Counted from the first letter of the stretch, positions 42,792 through 51,854 are shown. The stretch is 64,000 nt of DNA from Peptoniphilus ovalis (GCF_018919265.1 NZ_JAHLQO010000003.1:248001-312000), one strand, 5' to 3'. A program made the numbers and translations. The notes: generated by a model from the letters alone, not told the origin.

Positions 42792-44822
42792 GTGAATAAT
42801 AATCATAATGCAGAAGTTCAAAAGATTATGAAGGTTAAAATTGACCAACTACCTGAAAAAAAATCTTTCGAACCAGGAATTAGAAGAGCCCCAGATAGAG
42901 GATTTAGATTATCTAAAGACCAAACTAAGATTGCTCTTAGAAATGCTCTAAGATATATTCCAGAAGAATATCATGAAGAATTAATTCCTGAATTTTTAGA
43001 AGAATTAACTACTAGAGGTAGAATCTATGGATATAGATTTAGACCTGAAGGAAGAATTTACGGAAAGCCAATTGATGAATATGAAGGAAATTGTTTACAA
43101 GGTAAAGCTTTCCAAGTTATGATCGATAACAACTTAGACTTTGAAGTTGCACTTTATCCATACGAACTTGTAACTTATGGAGAAACTGGTTCTGTTGCTC
43201 ACGACTGGATGCAATATAACTTAATTATGCAATATCTTCAAATTATGCACGATGATGAAACTCTTGTAATGGAATCTGGTCACCCACTTGGACTATTCAA
43301 ATCAAGAAAGAATGCTCCAAGAGTAATCATTACTAATGGACTTATGATTGGTGAATATGATAACCTAGAAGACTGGGAAATCGCAGAAGAAATGGGAGTT
43401 GCTAACTACGGTCAAATGACTGCTGGTGGTTGGATGTACATTGGACCTCAAGGTATTGTTCACGGAACATACAACACTATCCTTAACGCTGGTAGATTAA
43501 AACTTGGCTTAGGCGAAAAAGACAATTTAGCTGGAAAACTATTTGTTTCTTCAGGACTTGGTGGAATGAGTGGTGCTCAAGGTAAAGCTGGAGACATCGC
43601 TGGCGCTGTTTCTATCATTGCTGAAGTTGATATTTCAAGAATTGAAACTAGACTTGAACAAGGATGGATTAAAAAACTTGCTGAAACTCCTGAAGAAGCT
43701 TGTCAACTTGCAAAAGATGCTCTTGATAAGAAAGAAGCACTTTCAATTGCATACCACGGAAACATCGTTGATCTTCTTCACTACATGGATGAAAATGACT
43801 TCCATATCGACTTACTTTCTGACCAAACTTCTTGCCACAACGCATATAATGGTGGATATTGTCCAGTTGGTATTTCATTTGAAGAAAGAACTGAACTTCT
43901 TAGAACAGATATTAAGAAATTCCATGAACTTGTTGATGAAACACTTAGACAACACTTCGAAGTTATTGAAAGACTTACTGCAAAAGGAACTTACTTCTTC
44001 GACTATGGTAACTCTTTCTTAAAAGCAATTTATGATGCTGGAGTTAAAGAAGTTTCTAAAAATGGTAAAGATGACAAAGACGGATTCATCTACCCTTCAT
44101 ATGTTGAAGATATTATGGGACCTCTTCTATTTGACTATGGATATGGACCATTTAGATGGGTTTGCTTAAGCGGTAAACACGAAGACTTAATCGCTACTGA
44201 CCATGCAGCTATGGAATGTATCGACAAAGATAGAAGATACCAAGACATGGATAACTACATCTGGATTAGAGATGCTGAAAAGAACCAATTAGTAGTTGGT
44301 ACTCAAGCAAGAATTCTATATCAAGATGCTAAAGGTAGAGTTGATATAGCTCTTAAATTTAATGAACTTGTAAGAGAAGGAAAAATTGGACCTGTTATGA
44401 TGGGACGTGACCACCACGACGTATCTGGTACAGACTCTCCATTTAGAGAAACATCTAACATCAAAGATGGTTCTAATGTAATGGCAGATATGGCAACACA
44501 ATGTTTCGCTGGTAACTGTGCTAGAGGTATGAGTTTAGTTGCTCTTCACAATGGTGGTGGAGTTGGTATTGGTAAATCAATCAATGGTGGATTTGGTCTA
44601 GTACTTGACGGATCTGAAATGGTTGACGAAATTATCAAACTTTCACTTACTTGGGACGTAATGAGTGGTGTAGCTAGACGTAACTGGGCTAGAAACGAAC
44701 ACTCAATCGAAGTTTCAAAAGAATTTAACGAAGAAGCAGAATACGGACACATTACTCTTCCATATCTTGTTGAAGATAGCCTAATTGATAATGCTGTTGA
44801 TTCTCTAGATTGTTTTAAATAA
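42792..44822 (+). CDS. hutU: Urocanate hydratase
   Basis: A 676-residue urocanase that adds water to urocanate to give imidazolone propionate, using bound NAD+. It is of the longer clostridial type (classical enzymes are near 550). The conserved regions SSGLGGMSGAQGKAGDIAG (NAD binding) and CFAGNCARGMSLVALHNGGGVGIGKSINGG (catalytic region) are clear. GTG at 42792 is used, nine bases after GGAGG; TTG at 42783 directly abuts the Shine-Dalgarno site and is rejected. It is the only hut gene on the plus strand. Confidence 0.96.
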   Translation: MNNNHNAEVQKIMKVKIDQLPEKKSFEPGIRRAPDRGFRLSKDQTKIALRNALRYIPEEYHEELIPEFLEELTTRGRIYGYRFRPEGRIYGKPIDEYEGNCLQGKAFQVMIDNNLDFEVALYPYELVTYGETGSVAHDWMQYNLIMQYLQIMHDDETLVMESGHPLGLFKSRKNAPRVIITNGLMIGEYDNLEDWEIAEEMGVANYGQMTAGGWMYIGPQGIVHGTYNTILNAGRLKLGLGEKDNLAGKLFVSSGLGGMSGAQGKAGDIAGAVSIIAEVDISRIETRLEQGWIKKLAETPEEACQLAKDALDKKEALSIAYHGNIVDLLHYMDENDFHIDLLSDQTSCHNAYNGGYCPVGISFEERTELLRTDIKKFHELVDETLRQHFEVIERLTAKGTYFFDYGNSFLKAIYDAGVKEVSKNGKDDKDGFIYPSYVEDIMGPLLFDYGYGPFRWVCLSGKHEDLIATDHAAMECIDKDRRYQDMDNYIWIRDAEKNQLVVGTQARILYQDAKGRVDIALKFNELVREGKIGPVMMGRDHHDVSGTDSPFRETSNIKDGSNVMADMATQCFAGNCARGMSLVALHNGGGVGIGKSINGGFGLVLDGSEMVDEIIKLSLTWDVMSGVARRNWARNEHSIEVSKEFNEEAEYGHITLPYLVEDSLIDNAVDSLDCFK

Positions 44823-44835
44823 AATATAAATCATT

Positions 44836-44866
44836 ACCCTGCGCTTCGGTGCAGGGTTTATTTTAT
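44836..44866 (+). terminator. Terminator of hutU with UUCG tetraloop
   Basis: ACCCTGCGC-TTCG-GTGCAGGGT (9 pairs, one wobble) closed by a very stable UUCG loop, followed by TTATTTTAT. Confidence 0.9.
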
Positions 44867-44880
44867 ACTATGGAGTTTAT

Positions 44881-45384
44881 ATGATAAAATATTATTTTAA
44901 AGAAAAATTTTTTAAAATTACAGACCACTACCCTGTCCTAGATGAAAATAAAAATGAAGTTTATTTTATAGATCAAGACTTCACATTTTTTGGATATAAA
45001 TCCACTGTTTCTGATAAAGATGGTAAAGCTTTATTTAATATTGATAAGAAAATTTTTAGTCTATTTCAAACTTTTTATATCGACTTTGCAAATGGTGACA
45101 ATATGGAAGTAAAATCTAAACTAAGTTTTTTAAGCCGCAAAATAGATATAGATTATAACGGAGAAAAACTTAAACTTTCAGGAAATTTATTCGACTTGGG
45201 ATTTGAAATCCGAAAAGAAAATGAAGTTATTGGAAGAATAACAAAAACATTTTTTGCATTGACAGATACTTATGAACTTGAAGTAATCGATGAGAAATAT
45301 GAACTTCCTCTAATAGCTCTTACAATATCACTAAATAATATGAAAGATACTCAAGCAATAAGAGCTAATAGCTCTGCAAATTAA
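44881..45384 (+). CDS. LURP-one-related (YxjI/LOR) family protein
   Basis: A 167-residue protein with the beta-rich tubby-like LURP-one-related fold: N-terminal YYFKEKFFKITDHYPVLDENKNEVYFI, then paired strands with Asp/Lys turns and a C-terminal hydrophobic helix (ELPLIALTISLNNM). Bacterial members are of unknown function, with proposed links to membranes. GGAG precedes the ATG. It follows hutU after a terminator and is probably a separate unit or read through from hutU. Confidence 0.8.
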   Translation: MIKYYFKEKFFKITDHYPVLDENKNEVYFIDQDFTFFGYKSTVSDKDGKALFNIDKKIFSLFQTFYIDFANGDNMEVKSKLSFLSRKIDIDYNGEKLKLSGNLFDLGFEIRKENEVIGRITKTFFALTDTYELEVIDEKYELPLIALTISLNNMKDTQAIRANSSAN

Positions 45385-45385
45385 A

Positions 45386-45418
45386 AGAGCCTACTTTGAA
45401 AGTAGGCTCTTAATATAA
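45386..45418. terminator. Bidirectional terminator between the LURP-one gene and the M20 gene
   Basis: Perfect stem AGAGCCTACTT-TGA-AAGTAGGCTCT with A run on one side and TTAATATAAT on the other; serves both convergent genes. Confidence 0.88.
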
Positions 45419-45420
45419 TA

Positions 45421-46584
45421 TTACATTTTTTTCTTATACTCTTTAAATTCTTCTATTTGCTTTTCTATTAATTTTGGATTTTCAATTAAATCATATACTG
45501 TTGTTGCAATTATCTTCGCACCAAATTCTACACATTCTCGTGCTTCTTTTGCTTTTCCTAGGTCTAAAAATTCTTGTGAGTGTGATGATGTTCCCTCAGG
45601 AACGAATGCAATCCTTGCACATGAACCTGGTAATAAATATGTTACATTGCCAAAATCAGTTGACCCCGTTTTTTCTCTAGCTTCTCTAATTCTAGGAGCA
45701 CCAAGTTTTCTTGCATTTTTCATAATTAAATCATTTAGAATATAGGCAGGAATTTTTGACTCAAGTCTTCTATCTTCTCTAATTTCATAAGTAGTACCAG
45801 TCATTAAAGCGGCTCCTTTAATTATATCATTGAATCTTTCAACTATTTCATCTAAATACTTTGAATTATAGGATCTCAATGAAAAATGTCCTTCAACTTT
45901 ACTAGGAACTACATTCGCTGGTCCTGGAAGCGTAGTTACTGTGTAATGCATTCTAGTATCTTCTTTAACATGCTCTCTTAAAAATTCCACTCCTTGAAAG
46001 GCTAAAAGAAGAGCATCAAAAGCTGATCTACCTGCTTCTGGTTTTAATGCAGCATGAGATGATTTTCCAAAGAATTTGACATACCTTGAAGACATTGCCA
46101 TAGATTTAACATCTACTTGAGTGGCTGGTCCACCATGCATCATTAAAGCTACATCTATATCTTTAATAAATCCTTCATCAAGCATTTTCATTTTTCCTCC
46201 GCCACCTTCTTCAGCTGGAGTACCATATACAATTAAATTATATGGTAAATCTTTAACGGCTTCCTTGATTGCAATAGCTGCCCCTATAATAGATGGACCT
46301 TGCATTTGATGACCACATCCATGACCCATAGGAAGTGCATCATATTCGCATAAAATACCAATATTATACTTAGAATCTCCATTAGAATATTTTGCTCTAA
46401 AAGCTGTCTCAACACTCCCCAATCCTCTCTCTACTTCAAAGCCATTTTCCTCTAAATAATCTTCGAGCAGATTACTTGCAAAAAATTCTTTATAGCAAAG
46501 TTCAGGATTATCAAATATCTGATCAGATAATTCAAATAATTTCTCTTTAATTTTATCTATTTCTTTTATAACTAAATCTTTCAT
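45421..46584 (-). CDS. M20-family amidohydrolase/peptidase (AbgB/PM20D2-like)
   Basis: A 387-residue zinc hydrolase. Metal and catalytic motifs are CEYDALPMGHGCGHQMQG (about 84-101) and the Glu pair in GTPAEEGGGGKMKM; a lid domain follows (about 178-290). It belongs to the subfamily that includes aminobenzoyl-glutamate hydrolase and PM20D2 dipeptidase, so an N-acyl amino acid or unusual dipeptide is the probable substrate. It follows the YfcC-type transporter by nine bases, suggesting uptake and hydrolysis of the same compound. Confidence 0.9.
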   Translation of the reverse strand: MKDLVIKEIDKIKEKLFELSDQIFDNPELCYKEFFASNLLEDYLEENGFEVERGLGSVETAFRAKYSNGDSKYNIGILCEYDALPMGHGCGHQMQGPSIIGAAIAIKEAVKDLPYNLIVYGTPAEEGGGGKMKMLDEGFIKDIDVALMMHGGPATQVDVKSMAMSSRYVKFFGKSSHAALKPEAGRSAFDALLLAFQGVEFLREHVKEDTRMHYTVTTLPGPANVVPSKVEGHFSLRSYNSKYLDEIVERFNDIIKGAALMTGTTYEIREDRRLESKIPAYILNDLIMKNARKLGAPRIREAREKTGSTDFGNVTYLLPGSCARIAFVPEGTSSHSQEFLDLGKAKEARECVEFGAKIIATTVYDLIENPKLIEKQIEEFKEYKKKM

Positions 46585-46593
46585 TTAACTCTC

Positions 46594-47991
46594 CTACATT
46601 GGTCCTAAATTAATAATTTGAGCTCCTACCATTAATATTGAACCTACAATAACCCAAATTCCAAATAATTTTCCCATGAAAACCATCCATCTATCATATG
46701 GAATATCTGTAGCACCTAATATACCCATAAGAGCTGTAGAAGTTGGAAGAATATAATTACAGAACCCATCTCCAAAATTAAATGCTAATACAGCCGTTTG
46801 TCTTGTAAGTCCTATTGTATCTGCTAAAGGAGCAAATATAGGCATTACAGCAGCTGCTTGTCCACTTCCAGATGTTATAAACATATTTACAATAATATTT
46901 ATAATATATAAAACTGGACCTTTTAGTATATGAGGGAAAAAATTAAGCCAAGATGTCATAGAGTGAATGCTTGTATCCATAATATTACCAGCGTCTAAAA
47001 CACCTGAGACTGTTCTGGCAAGTCCTATAATTAAAGCGGCTCCTACCATCTTTTTTGCACCATCTACAAAATATTTGGCAATTTGTGATGGATTGAAACC
47101 AGCTGCAAATCCAGCTAAAATACCTAACCAAATAAACACAACTGCAGTTTGTTCTAATTTCCAATCAAGTTTAACTCCTCCATAAACAATCAAGCCTAAT
47201 GCACCAAATAGAGTGGTAATCACAAGCCATTTTCTTAAATTCATTGATGAATTAAATTCATCATGTGATGAACTGTCAAGTTTTCTTGTCTTGTCTAATT
47301 CATACATTGGACTAAGTTCAGGATTTTTTTTAATTTTTAGAGCATATCTTACTAAATAAATATTTGTTATTATATAAAAAATAACAAAACAAACTGCTCT
47401 ATATGAAAGCCCTGAATAAGGAGGAAGACCTGCTATCTCTTGAGCAACAATTGTTGTATTTACATTCAAAGTACCTGTTGAAAAACCAACCGCACCACCA
47501 AGAAGTATAATAGACGCTCCAACTATGGAATCGAATCCCATAGCTAATGCTATCATTACCATTACTGGTGCAAATCCAATAAATGTATTTACTCCTTGCG
47601 TTGTACATATTAACCCAAATATAAATGTTAAAATCGGAATAAATAAATACTCTTTACTTTCTGTTTTCTTAGATACTACACCTATTAATGATTGTAAAGC
47701 TCCACTCATTGTAATTATATTAAATGAAGCACCTGAAAATAAAATTACAAAAATTAAAGTTGACGCTTTTTTAAATCCATCCATACTAATATTAAATATT
47801 TTTATAGGATTTACAGGACTCTTATCAATATATTTAAAACTATCTGGATTTATTACCTCCACGCCTTGAGCATTTTCTACTCTTTCATATACCCCTGCTG
47901 GTATAATCCATGTTAAAACAACTGCACACAAAATTATTATAGCTAAAATAACTAGTGTGTGTGGTACTTTTTTCTTTTTTACTTTTTCCAT
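46594..47991 (-). CDS. YfcC-family transporter
   Basis: A 465-residue membrane protein (about 11-12 helices) of the YfcC/DcuC/ArgE-linked superfamily; VLTWIIPAGVYERVENAQG after the first helix is typical, as is the C-terminal FGDGFCNYILPTSTALMG. Members are annotated as C4-dicarboxylate, arginine or peptide carriers; the substrate is uncertain. It is paired with the M20 hydrolase and transcribed divergently from a LysR gene. Confidence 0.88.
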   Translation of the reverse strand: MEKVKKKKVPHTLVILAIIILCAVVLTWIIPAGVYERVENAQGVEVINPDSFKYIDKSPVNPIKIFNISMDGFKKASTLIFVILFSGASFNIITMSGALQSLIGVVSKKTESKEYLFIPILTFIFGLICTTQGVNTFIGFAPVMVMIALAMGFDSIVGASIILLGGAVGFSTGTLNVNTTIVAQEIAGLPPYSGLSYRAVCFVIFYIITNIYLVRYALKIKKNPELSPMYELDKTRKLDSSSHDEFNSSMNLRKWLVITTLFGALGLIVYGGVKLDWKLEQTAVVFIWLGILAGFAAGFNPSQIAKYFVDGAKKMVGAALIIGLARTVSGVLDAGNIMDTSIHSMTSWLNFFPHILKGPVLYIINIIVNMFITSGSGQAAAVMPIFAPLADTIGLTRQTAVLAFNFGDGFCNYILPTSTALMGILGATDIPYDRWMVFMGKLFGIWVIVGSILMVGAQIINLGPM

Positions 47992-48041
47992 ACTACACCC
48001 TCTTATGTAATTAAAATAAAATATACTTACCTAAAAATGAT

Positions 48042-48055
48042 TGCAAACATTTTCT
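48042..48055 (-). promoter_or_regulatory. cre-like operator at the yfcC start site
   Basis: AGAAAATGTTTGCA on the minus strand, eight bases after the minus-10; same family of 14-mers as at hutH and the histidine carrier. Confidence 0.45.
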
Positions 48056-48063
48056 TTAAATAA

Positions 48064-48092
48064 ATTTTATCATAGTACTAATTTACAGTGAA
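48064..48092 (-). promoter_or_regulatory. Promoter of the yfcC-M20 operon
   Basis: TTCACT (48087-48092), 17-bp spacer, TAAAAT (48064-48069) on the minus strand; its minus-35 touches the divergent LysR promoter. Confidence 0.6.
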
Positions 48093-48111
48093 ATACTTTA
48101 TGAGTTATAAT
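48082..48111 (+). promoter_or_regulatory. Promoter of the LysR gene
   Basis: TTTACA (48082-48087), 18-bp spacer, TATAAT (48106-48111). Since it covers the upstream in-frame ATG at 48088, the protein must start further downstream. Confidence 0.6.
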
Positions 48112-48150
48112 GATTATATAAAATATGATATAATGTTTAAGGTGATATTA

Positions 48151-49029
48151 GTGTTAGATGATAAAAGTTTGAAGATTTTAAAAACTATAAATATTTATAA
48201 AAATATTAGTAAAGCTGCTGATAAACTCTATACTGCACAGCCTAATTTAAGTAGACTTCTAAAAAAAATTGAAAAAAATTTTGGATATGATATTTTTAAT
48301 AGATCTACTTCTCCAATGACACTAACTAAAGAAGGAGAAATACTTTTTGAGTACATAAATAAATTTGAAAAACTCGAAAATGACATGTATGAAAAAATAA
48401 ATAATTTATCTAATTATAATAAAATTAGGATTGGTGCTTTGACCTTTATGACTCAATATATAATTCCTGATATAATTCCGGAATTTATTAGAAAGTTTCC
48501 ATCACTAGACTTGACATTAAAAAAATACAGTTCTATATCTTTTGAAAATGCACTCTTAAATAATGAAATTGACTTGTTTATAACCAATAGAGAAATTAAA
48601 AATAAAAACTTAAAATCTAAATATATTCTCGATGATCCTATCTACTTAATGTATCCGAAATCTGAAAACGTTAAAAACAAAACTAACTTATCGGATTTTA
48701 AAGATGAAACTTTTTATTTATTAAAACCATGGAAAAATTTGAGAAAATCCGTAGAAGAAATTTTTAAGGATAATGATTTAAAACCTAAAAATACTGAAAT
48801 TGTTTCTAGTATAATGAATGGGGTTAGCCTAACTAAGGCAAAGAAGGGTGTAACTTTTATTTACGGAACCTCTAAAAGTATGATTGGATCTACTGATGTT
48901 TGTGATTTTATAGAAATTAAAGAAAACTATGCCCGAATTACAATAGTTTATAAAAATCCTGATTTAGAAAACTTAATAAATGAATTAGGTGATATTTTAA
49001 AAACATATATAATTTCAATTTTAAAATAG
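48151..49029 (+). CDS. LysR-family transcriptional regulator
   Basis: About 292 residues. The N-terminal winged helix (KAADKLYTAQPNLSRLLKKIE, then FNRSTSPMTLTKEG) is typical of LysR; the C-terminal part is the periplasmic-binding-protein-like effector domain. GTG at 48151 is chosen: AAGGTG lies six bases upstream, and earlier ATG codons overlap the promoter. Divergent from the YfcC/M20 operon, which it probably controls; the inducer is likely the transported compound. Confidence 0.88.
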   Translation: MLDDKSLKILKTINIYKNISKAADKLYTAQPNLSRLLKKIEKNFGYDIFNRSTSPMTLTKEGEILFEYINKFEKLENDMYEKINNLSNYNKIRIGALTFMTQYIIPDIIPEFIRKFPSLDLTLKKYSSISFENALLNNEIDLFITNREIKNKNLKSKYILDDPIYLMYPKSENVKNKTNLSDFKDETFYLLKPWKNLRKSVEEIFKDNDLKPKNTEIVSSIMNGVSLTKAKKGVTFIYGTSKSMIGSTDVCDFIEIKENYARITIVYKNPDLENLINELGDILKTYIISILK

Positions 49030-49211
49030 ACACGCTTTTATAAAAAATATTTGTATTGATAAAAACTATAATTAATCTAAATTTTTATACTTTCCATCAT
49101 GCATTCGTTATTTTAGTCCTTCTAAGATAAAGCAATATATCAGCAGTTATATTATTTTTTCAAAAATTTTGTTACACTAATATTACAAAATTATTAATTT
49201 ATTTTTGGCAA

Positions 49212-49239
49212 TTGATTTTACTTAATCATTGTGTATAAT
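49212..49239 (+). promoter_or_regulatory. Promoter of the secreted Lys/Glu-rich protein gene
   Basis: TTGATT (49212-49217), 16-bp spacer, TATAAT (49234-49239). Confidence 0.6.
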
Positions 49240-49278
49240 AATATTAAATTATTTTTTACATATAAGGAGGAAATAAAT

Positions 49279-50445
49279 ATGTCAAAAAAATTAACATCAA
49301 TCACTCTTGCAGGAGTTTTATTACTTTCTGCTACAACTCCAGTTTTTGCTGCTGAAACTACTAAGACTGCTGATAAAACTGAGAATAAAATTGAAAAAAT
49401 CGTAGATCAAAAAGCTAAGGAAATGAAAGAAACTGCTGCTAAAGGCCTTGAAAAAGGTAAAGAAAAAGCAACTGAAGTTAAGGAAAAAGTAGAAGAAAAA
49501 GCAACTGAAACTAAAGATAAAGTTAAAGAAGAAGCTACTGCTGCTAAAGAAAAAGCTGAAGCTAAAAAAGATGAAATAAAGGAAAAAGCTGAAGCTAAAA
49601 AAGATGAAGTTAAAAAAGAAGCTGATGCTAAAAAAGAAGAAGTAAAAGAAAAAGTTGAAGAAAAGAAAGCAGAAGCTATGGATGTTCAAGCTTCTAACCA
49701 AAAAGTAACTCTTAATGGAAAAGAAGTTGCAATCTTCGGATACAATATCAAAGACGAAAACTACTTCAAATTAAGAGATTTAGCTGCAGTGCTTAAAGAT
49801 ACTGATGCTAAATTTGCTGTTGATTACAAAGACAATGTTGTAACTCTTGCAAAAGGCGGAGACTATAAAGTTCTTGATACTGATCAAAAATCAGTTGCTG
49901 AAAAAGCTAAAGGTGCTTTAACTAACGATAAAGTTCTTGTTGGAGAAGATGTTCTTAAAGCTACTGCTTACAAGATTAATGACAACAACTACTATAGATT
50001 AAGAGATCTTGGAAAAGCTCTAGGTTTCGGTGTTGACTATGATGAAGCAACTAGAACTGTTCTTTTAACTACTGGTAAATTAGAAGATAAAAAAGAAGAA
50101 AAAGCTGTTCAACCAACTGTCGCTGAACTTAAAGAAGCTCTAAAAAAAGAAGTAGAAAAAGCTGAAAAATTCCAAGATTCTGAAGAACTAAAGAAAGCTG
50201 AAGATGCAGTAAAAACTAATTACGAAAATGCTCTTGCAGCTGCAAAATCTATTGTAGAAGACAAAGATGCAACTAAAGAACAAGTTGAAAATTCTCTTAA
50301 AGCTCTTGTGGAATCTACAGAAAAACTTGGCGCTAAAGCTGATGTTAAAGTAGAAGAAGCTAAAGAAGAAGTTAAAAAAGTAAAAGATGAAAAGAAAGAT
50401 GAAGTTCTTAAAGTTAAGGACGAAAAAAAGGCTGAAACTAAATAA
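49279..50445 (+). CDS. Secreted protein with Lys/Glu/Ala repeats, copper amine oxidase N-like domain and FIVAR-like segment
   Basis: A 388-residue protein. Residues 1-22 are a clear signal peptide (KKLTSITLAGVLLLSATTPVFA). About 25-130 is a helical low-complexity tract of repeated AKKDEIKEKAE-like units (11-residue periodicity, LEA/apolipoprotein-like). About 138-265 resembles the copper amine oxidase N-terminal domain common in anaerobic cocci (GKEVAIFGYNIKDENYFKLRDLA and NNYYRLRDLGKALGFGVDYD). About 275-350 looks like a FIVAR module, then a charged tail. No sortase signal. It is likely cell-surface associated by charge. ATG at 49279 follows AAGGAGG; earlier codons are not used. Confidence 0.85.
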   Translation: MSKKLTSITLAGVLLLSATTPVFAAETTKTADKTENKIEKIVDQKAKEMKETAAKGLEKGKEKATEVKEKVEEKATETKDKVKEEATAAKEKAEAKKDEIKEKAEAKKDEVKKEADAKKEEVKEKVEEKKAEAMDVQASNQKVTLNGKEVAIFGYNIKDENYFKLRDLAAVLKDTDAKFAVDYKDNVVTLAKGGDYKVLDTDQKSVAEKAKGALTNDKVLVGEDVLKATAYKINDNNYYRLRDLGKALGFGVDYDEATRTVLLTTGKLEDKKEEKAVQPTVAELKEALKKEVEKAEKFQDSEELKKAEDAVKTNYENALAAAKSIVEDKDATKEQVENSLKALVESTEKLGAKADVKVEEAKEEVKKVKDEKKDEVLKVKDEKKAETK

Positions 50446-50456
50446 TTCATCAATAT

Positions 50457-50482
50457 AACCTCCCTTATTGGGAGGTTTTTTT
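50457..50482 (+). terminator. Terminator of the secreted protein gene
   Basis: AACCTCCC-TTAT-TGGGAGGTT with eight T following; overlaps the end of the convergent MATE gene. Confidence 0.9.
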
Positions 50483-51791
50483 ATGCCTTCAATTCACTTC
50501 TTTTTAATAATGTCAGTGAAATAGAAAGTGTTAAAAGTTCTGAAATTAAAAGTGCAATCCATATAAATCTTCTATCAAAAATCATCGGAAGAAGTTCAAC
50601 AGATAAAAATACTAAGACATATCCCCTTAGAATAGATATTATAAATTCATATTTTGGTTTTTTGATGGAAGTTAAAAATCCTCCAATTCCGATATTAAAT
50701 CCTATCACTAAAAAACTTATGGAGAATAGCCTCATAGCTTTAACTGTGAAGTTTAAAAAATTCTTATCTATTTTATCAAGAAATATTTTTACAATGCTTT
50801 CAGGTGCAATTTGAGCAACTAAAAAGAAAATAATAGCTAATACCACAATCGTAATGAACTGTTTATTTCTTATTCTTTTGACATTAATTAAATTTCCCAA
50901 TCCTAAATTGTATGTCACAAGAGGTTGTGAGCTTTGGTTAATTGCAATCATTGTATTTATGACAAGATTGAGAACATAGACTATTAAAGAAAAAGCTGCT
51001 ATCCCCTCTATTCCATAATACTTTGAAATAGTTATATTAAAAATTGAAATTGTAACTCCTGTTGAAAGTTCTGTAAGTGATGCTGGAATTCCATAAGTTA
51101 ATATTTTTCCAAGTTCCTTGATGGAAAATTTAAACTTAATAAATTTTAATTTTGAATTCTTTGATAAAAAATATAAAAAATAAAAAACACATGGAATTAG
51201 CTGAGATATTCCCGTTGCCCAAGCAGCCCCTGCAAGTCCAAAATTAAAAACAAATATAAATACATAGTCCAAAATTATATTAGTAAGAGCCGATACAATC
51301 ATAAATATTATTGCAAGTCTTGGCTCTCCATCGGCCTTAACCATAATTTCAAACATATAAGTTAAAATATAAAATCCCGCGAATAAAACTATTACTCCCA
51401 AATAATCAACTACTAAGTCTATTAATTCCCCCCTTGCTCCCAGAACATAAGCAAGGTTTCTAATATTAAGAGTTGATAAAAGGCTTATTAATATTCCAAT
51501 TCCAGCTCCCAAAGAAATTCCTATGGAGAAAAATTTATATGCCTCTTTTTCATTTTTCCTTCCCAGTTCAAAGGTAATGAGGTTTGAACATCCTATTGAA
51601 ATTAAAATTGCCACCGCAAATATTAATGACACAAAGGGCATGGAAATATTAACAGCTGAAAGAGCCTCTGCTCCCACTCCCCTTCCTACGAAAATTCCAT
51701 CAACCATTGAATAAGTTGAAAATAAAATCATTGATCCAATTGTTGGCAGTAAATATTTAATATATGTTTTTCTTAGATTATTGCTTTTCAT
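50481..51791 (-). CDS. MATE family efflux transporter
   Basis: A 436-residue 12-helix multidrug and toxin extrusion protein. The N-terminal YLLPTIGSMILFSTYSMVDGIFVGRGVGAEALSAVNISMP and the repeat-related second half are typical of the MATE/DinF-like clostridial group. It exports cationic drugs or metabolites in exchange for Na+ or H+; substrate unknown. AAGGAGAG precedes the ATG. Its promoter has a 19-bp spacer with a dyad, so the divergent MerR gene very likely regulates it. Confidence 0.92.
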   Translation of the reverse strand: MKSNNLRKTYIKYLLPTIGSMILFSTYSMVDGIFVGRGVGAEALSAVNISMPFVSLIFAVAILISIGCSNLITFELGRKNEKEAYKFFSIGISLGAGIGILISLLSTLNIRNLAYVLGARGELIDLVVDYLGVIVLFAGFYILTYMFEIMVKADGEPRLAIIFMIVSALTNIILDYVFIFVFNFGLAGAAWATGISQLIPCVFYFLYFLSKNSKLKFIKFKFSIKELGKILTYGIPASLTELSTGVTISIFNITISKYYGIEGIAAFSLIVYVLNLVINTMIAINQSSQPLVTYNLGLGNLINVKRIRNKQFITIVVLAIIFFLVAQIAPESIVKIFLDKIDKNFLNFTVKAMRLFSISFLVIGFNIGIGGFLTSIKKPKYEFIISILRGYVLVFLSVELLPMIFDRRFIWIALLISELLTLSISLTLLKRSELKA

Positions 51792-51807
51792 TTTTCTCTC
51801 CTTTTCA

Positions 51808-51813
51808 TATAAT
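51808..51813 (+). promoter_or_regulatory. Minus-10 of the MerR gene promoter
   Basis: TATAAT, with TTTTCA (51785-51790) 17 bp upstream as minus-35; it overlaps the start of the divergent MATE gene. Confidence 0.5.
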
Positions 51814-51814
51814 T

Positions 51815-51845
51815 AGTATAAAGCTTGGAGTAAGTCCAAGGTCAA
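51815..51845 (-). promoter_or_regulatory. MerR-type promoter/operator of the MATE gene
   Basis: Minus strand TTGACC (51840-51845), 19-bp spacer, TATACT (51815-51820). The spacer holds the dyad CTTGGACTTACTCCAAG. A 19-bp spacer with a central dyad is the hallmark of promoters activated by MerR-family regulators. Confidence 0.85.
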
Positions 51846-51854
51846 GGAGGGCAA

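Noticed and set aside
49321-49701. Long minus-strand frame rich in Phe and Ser opposite the secreted protein
   Set aside because: It is the complement of the Lys/Glu repeat codons (AAA/GAA read as TTT/TTC) and has no ribosome binding site.
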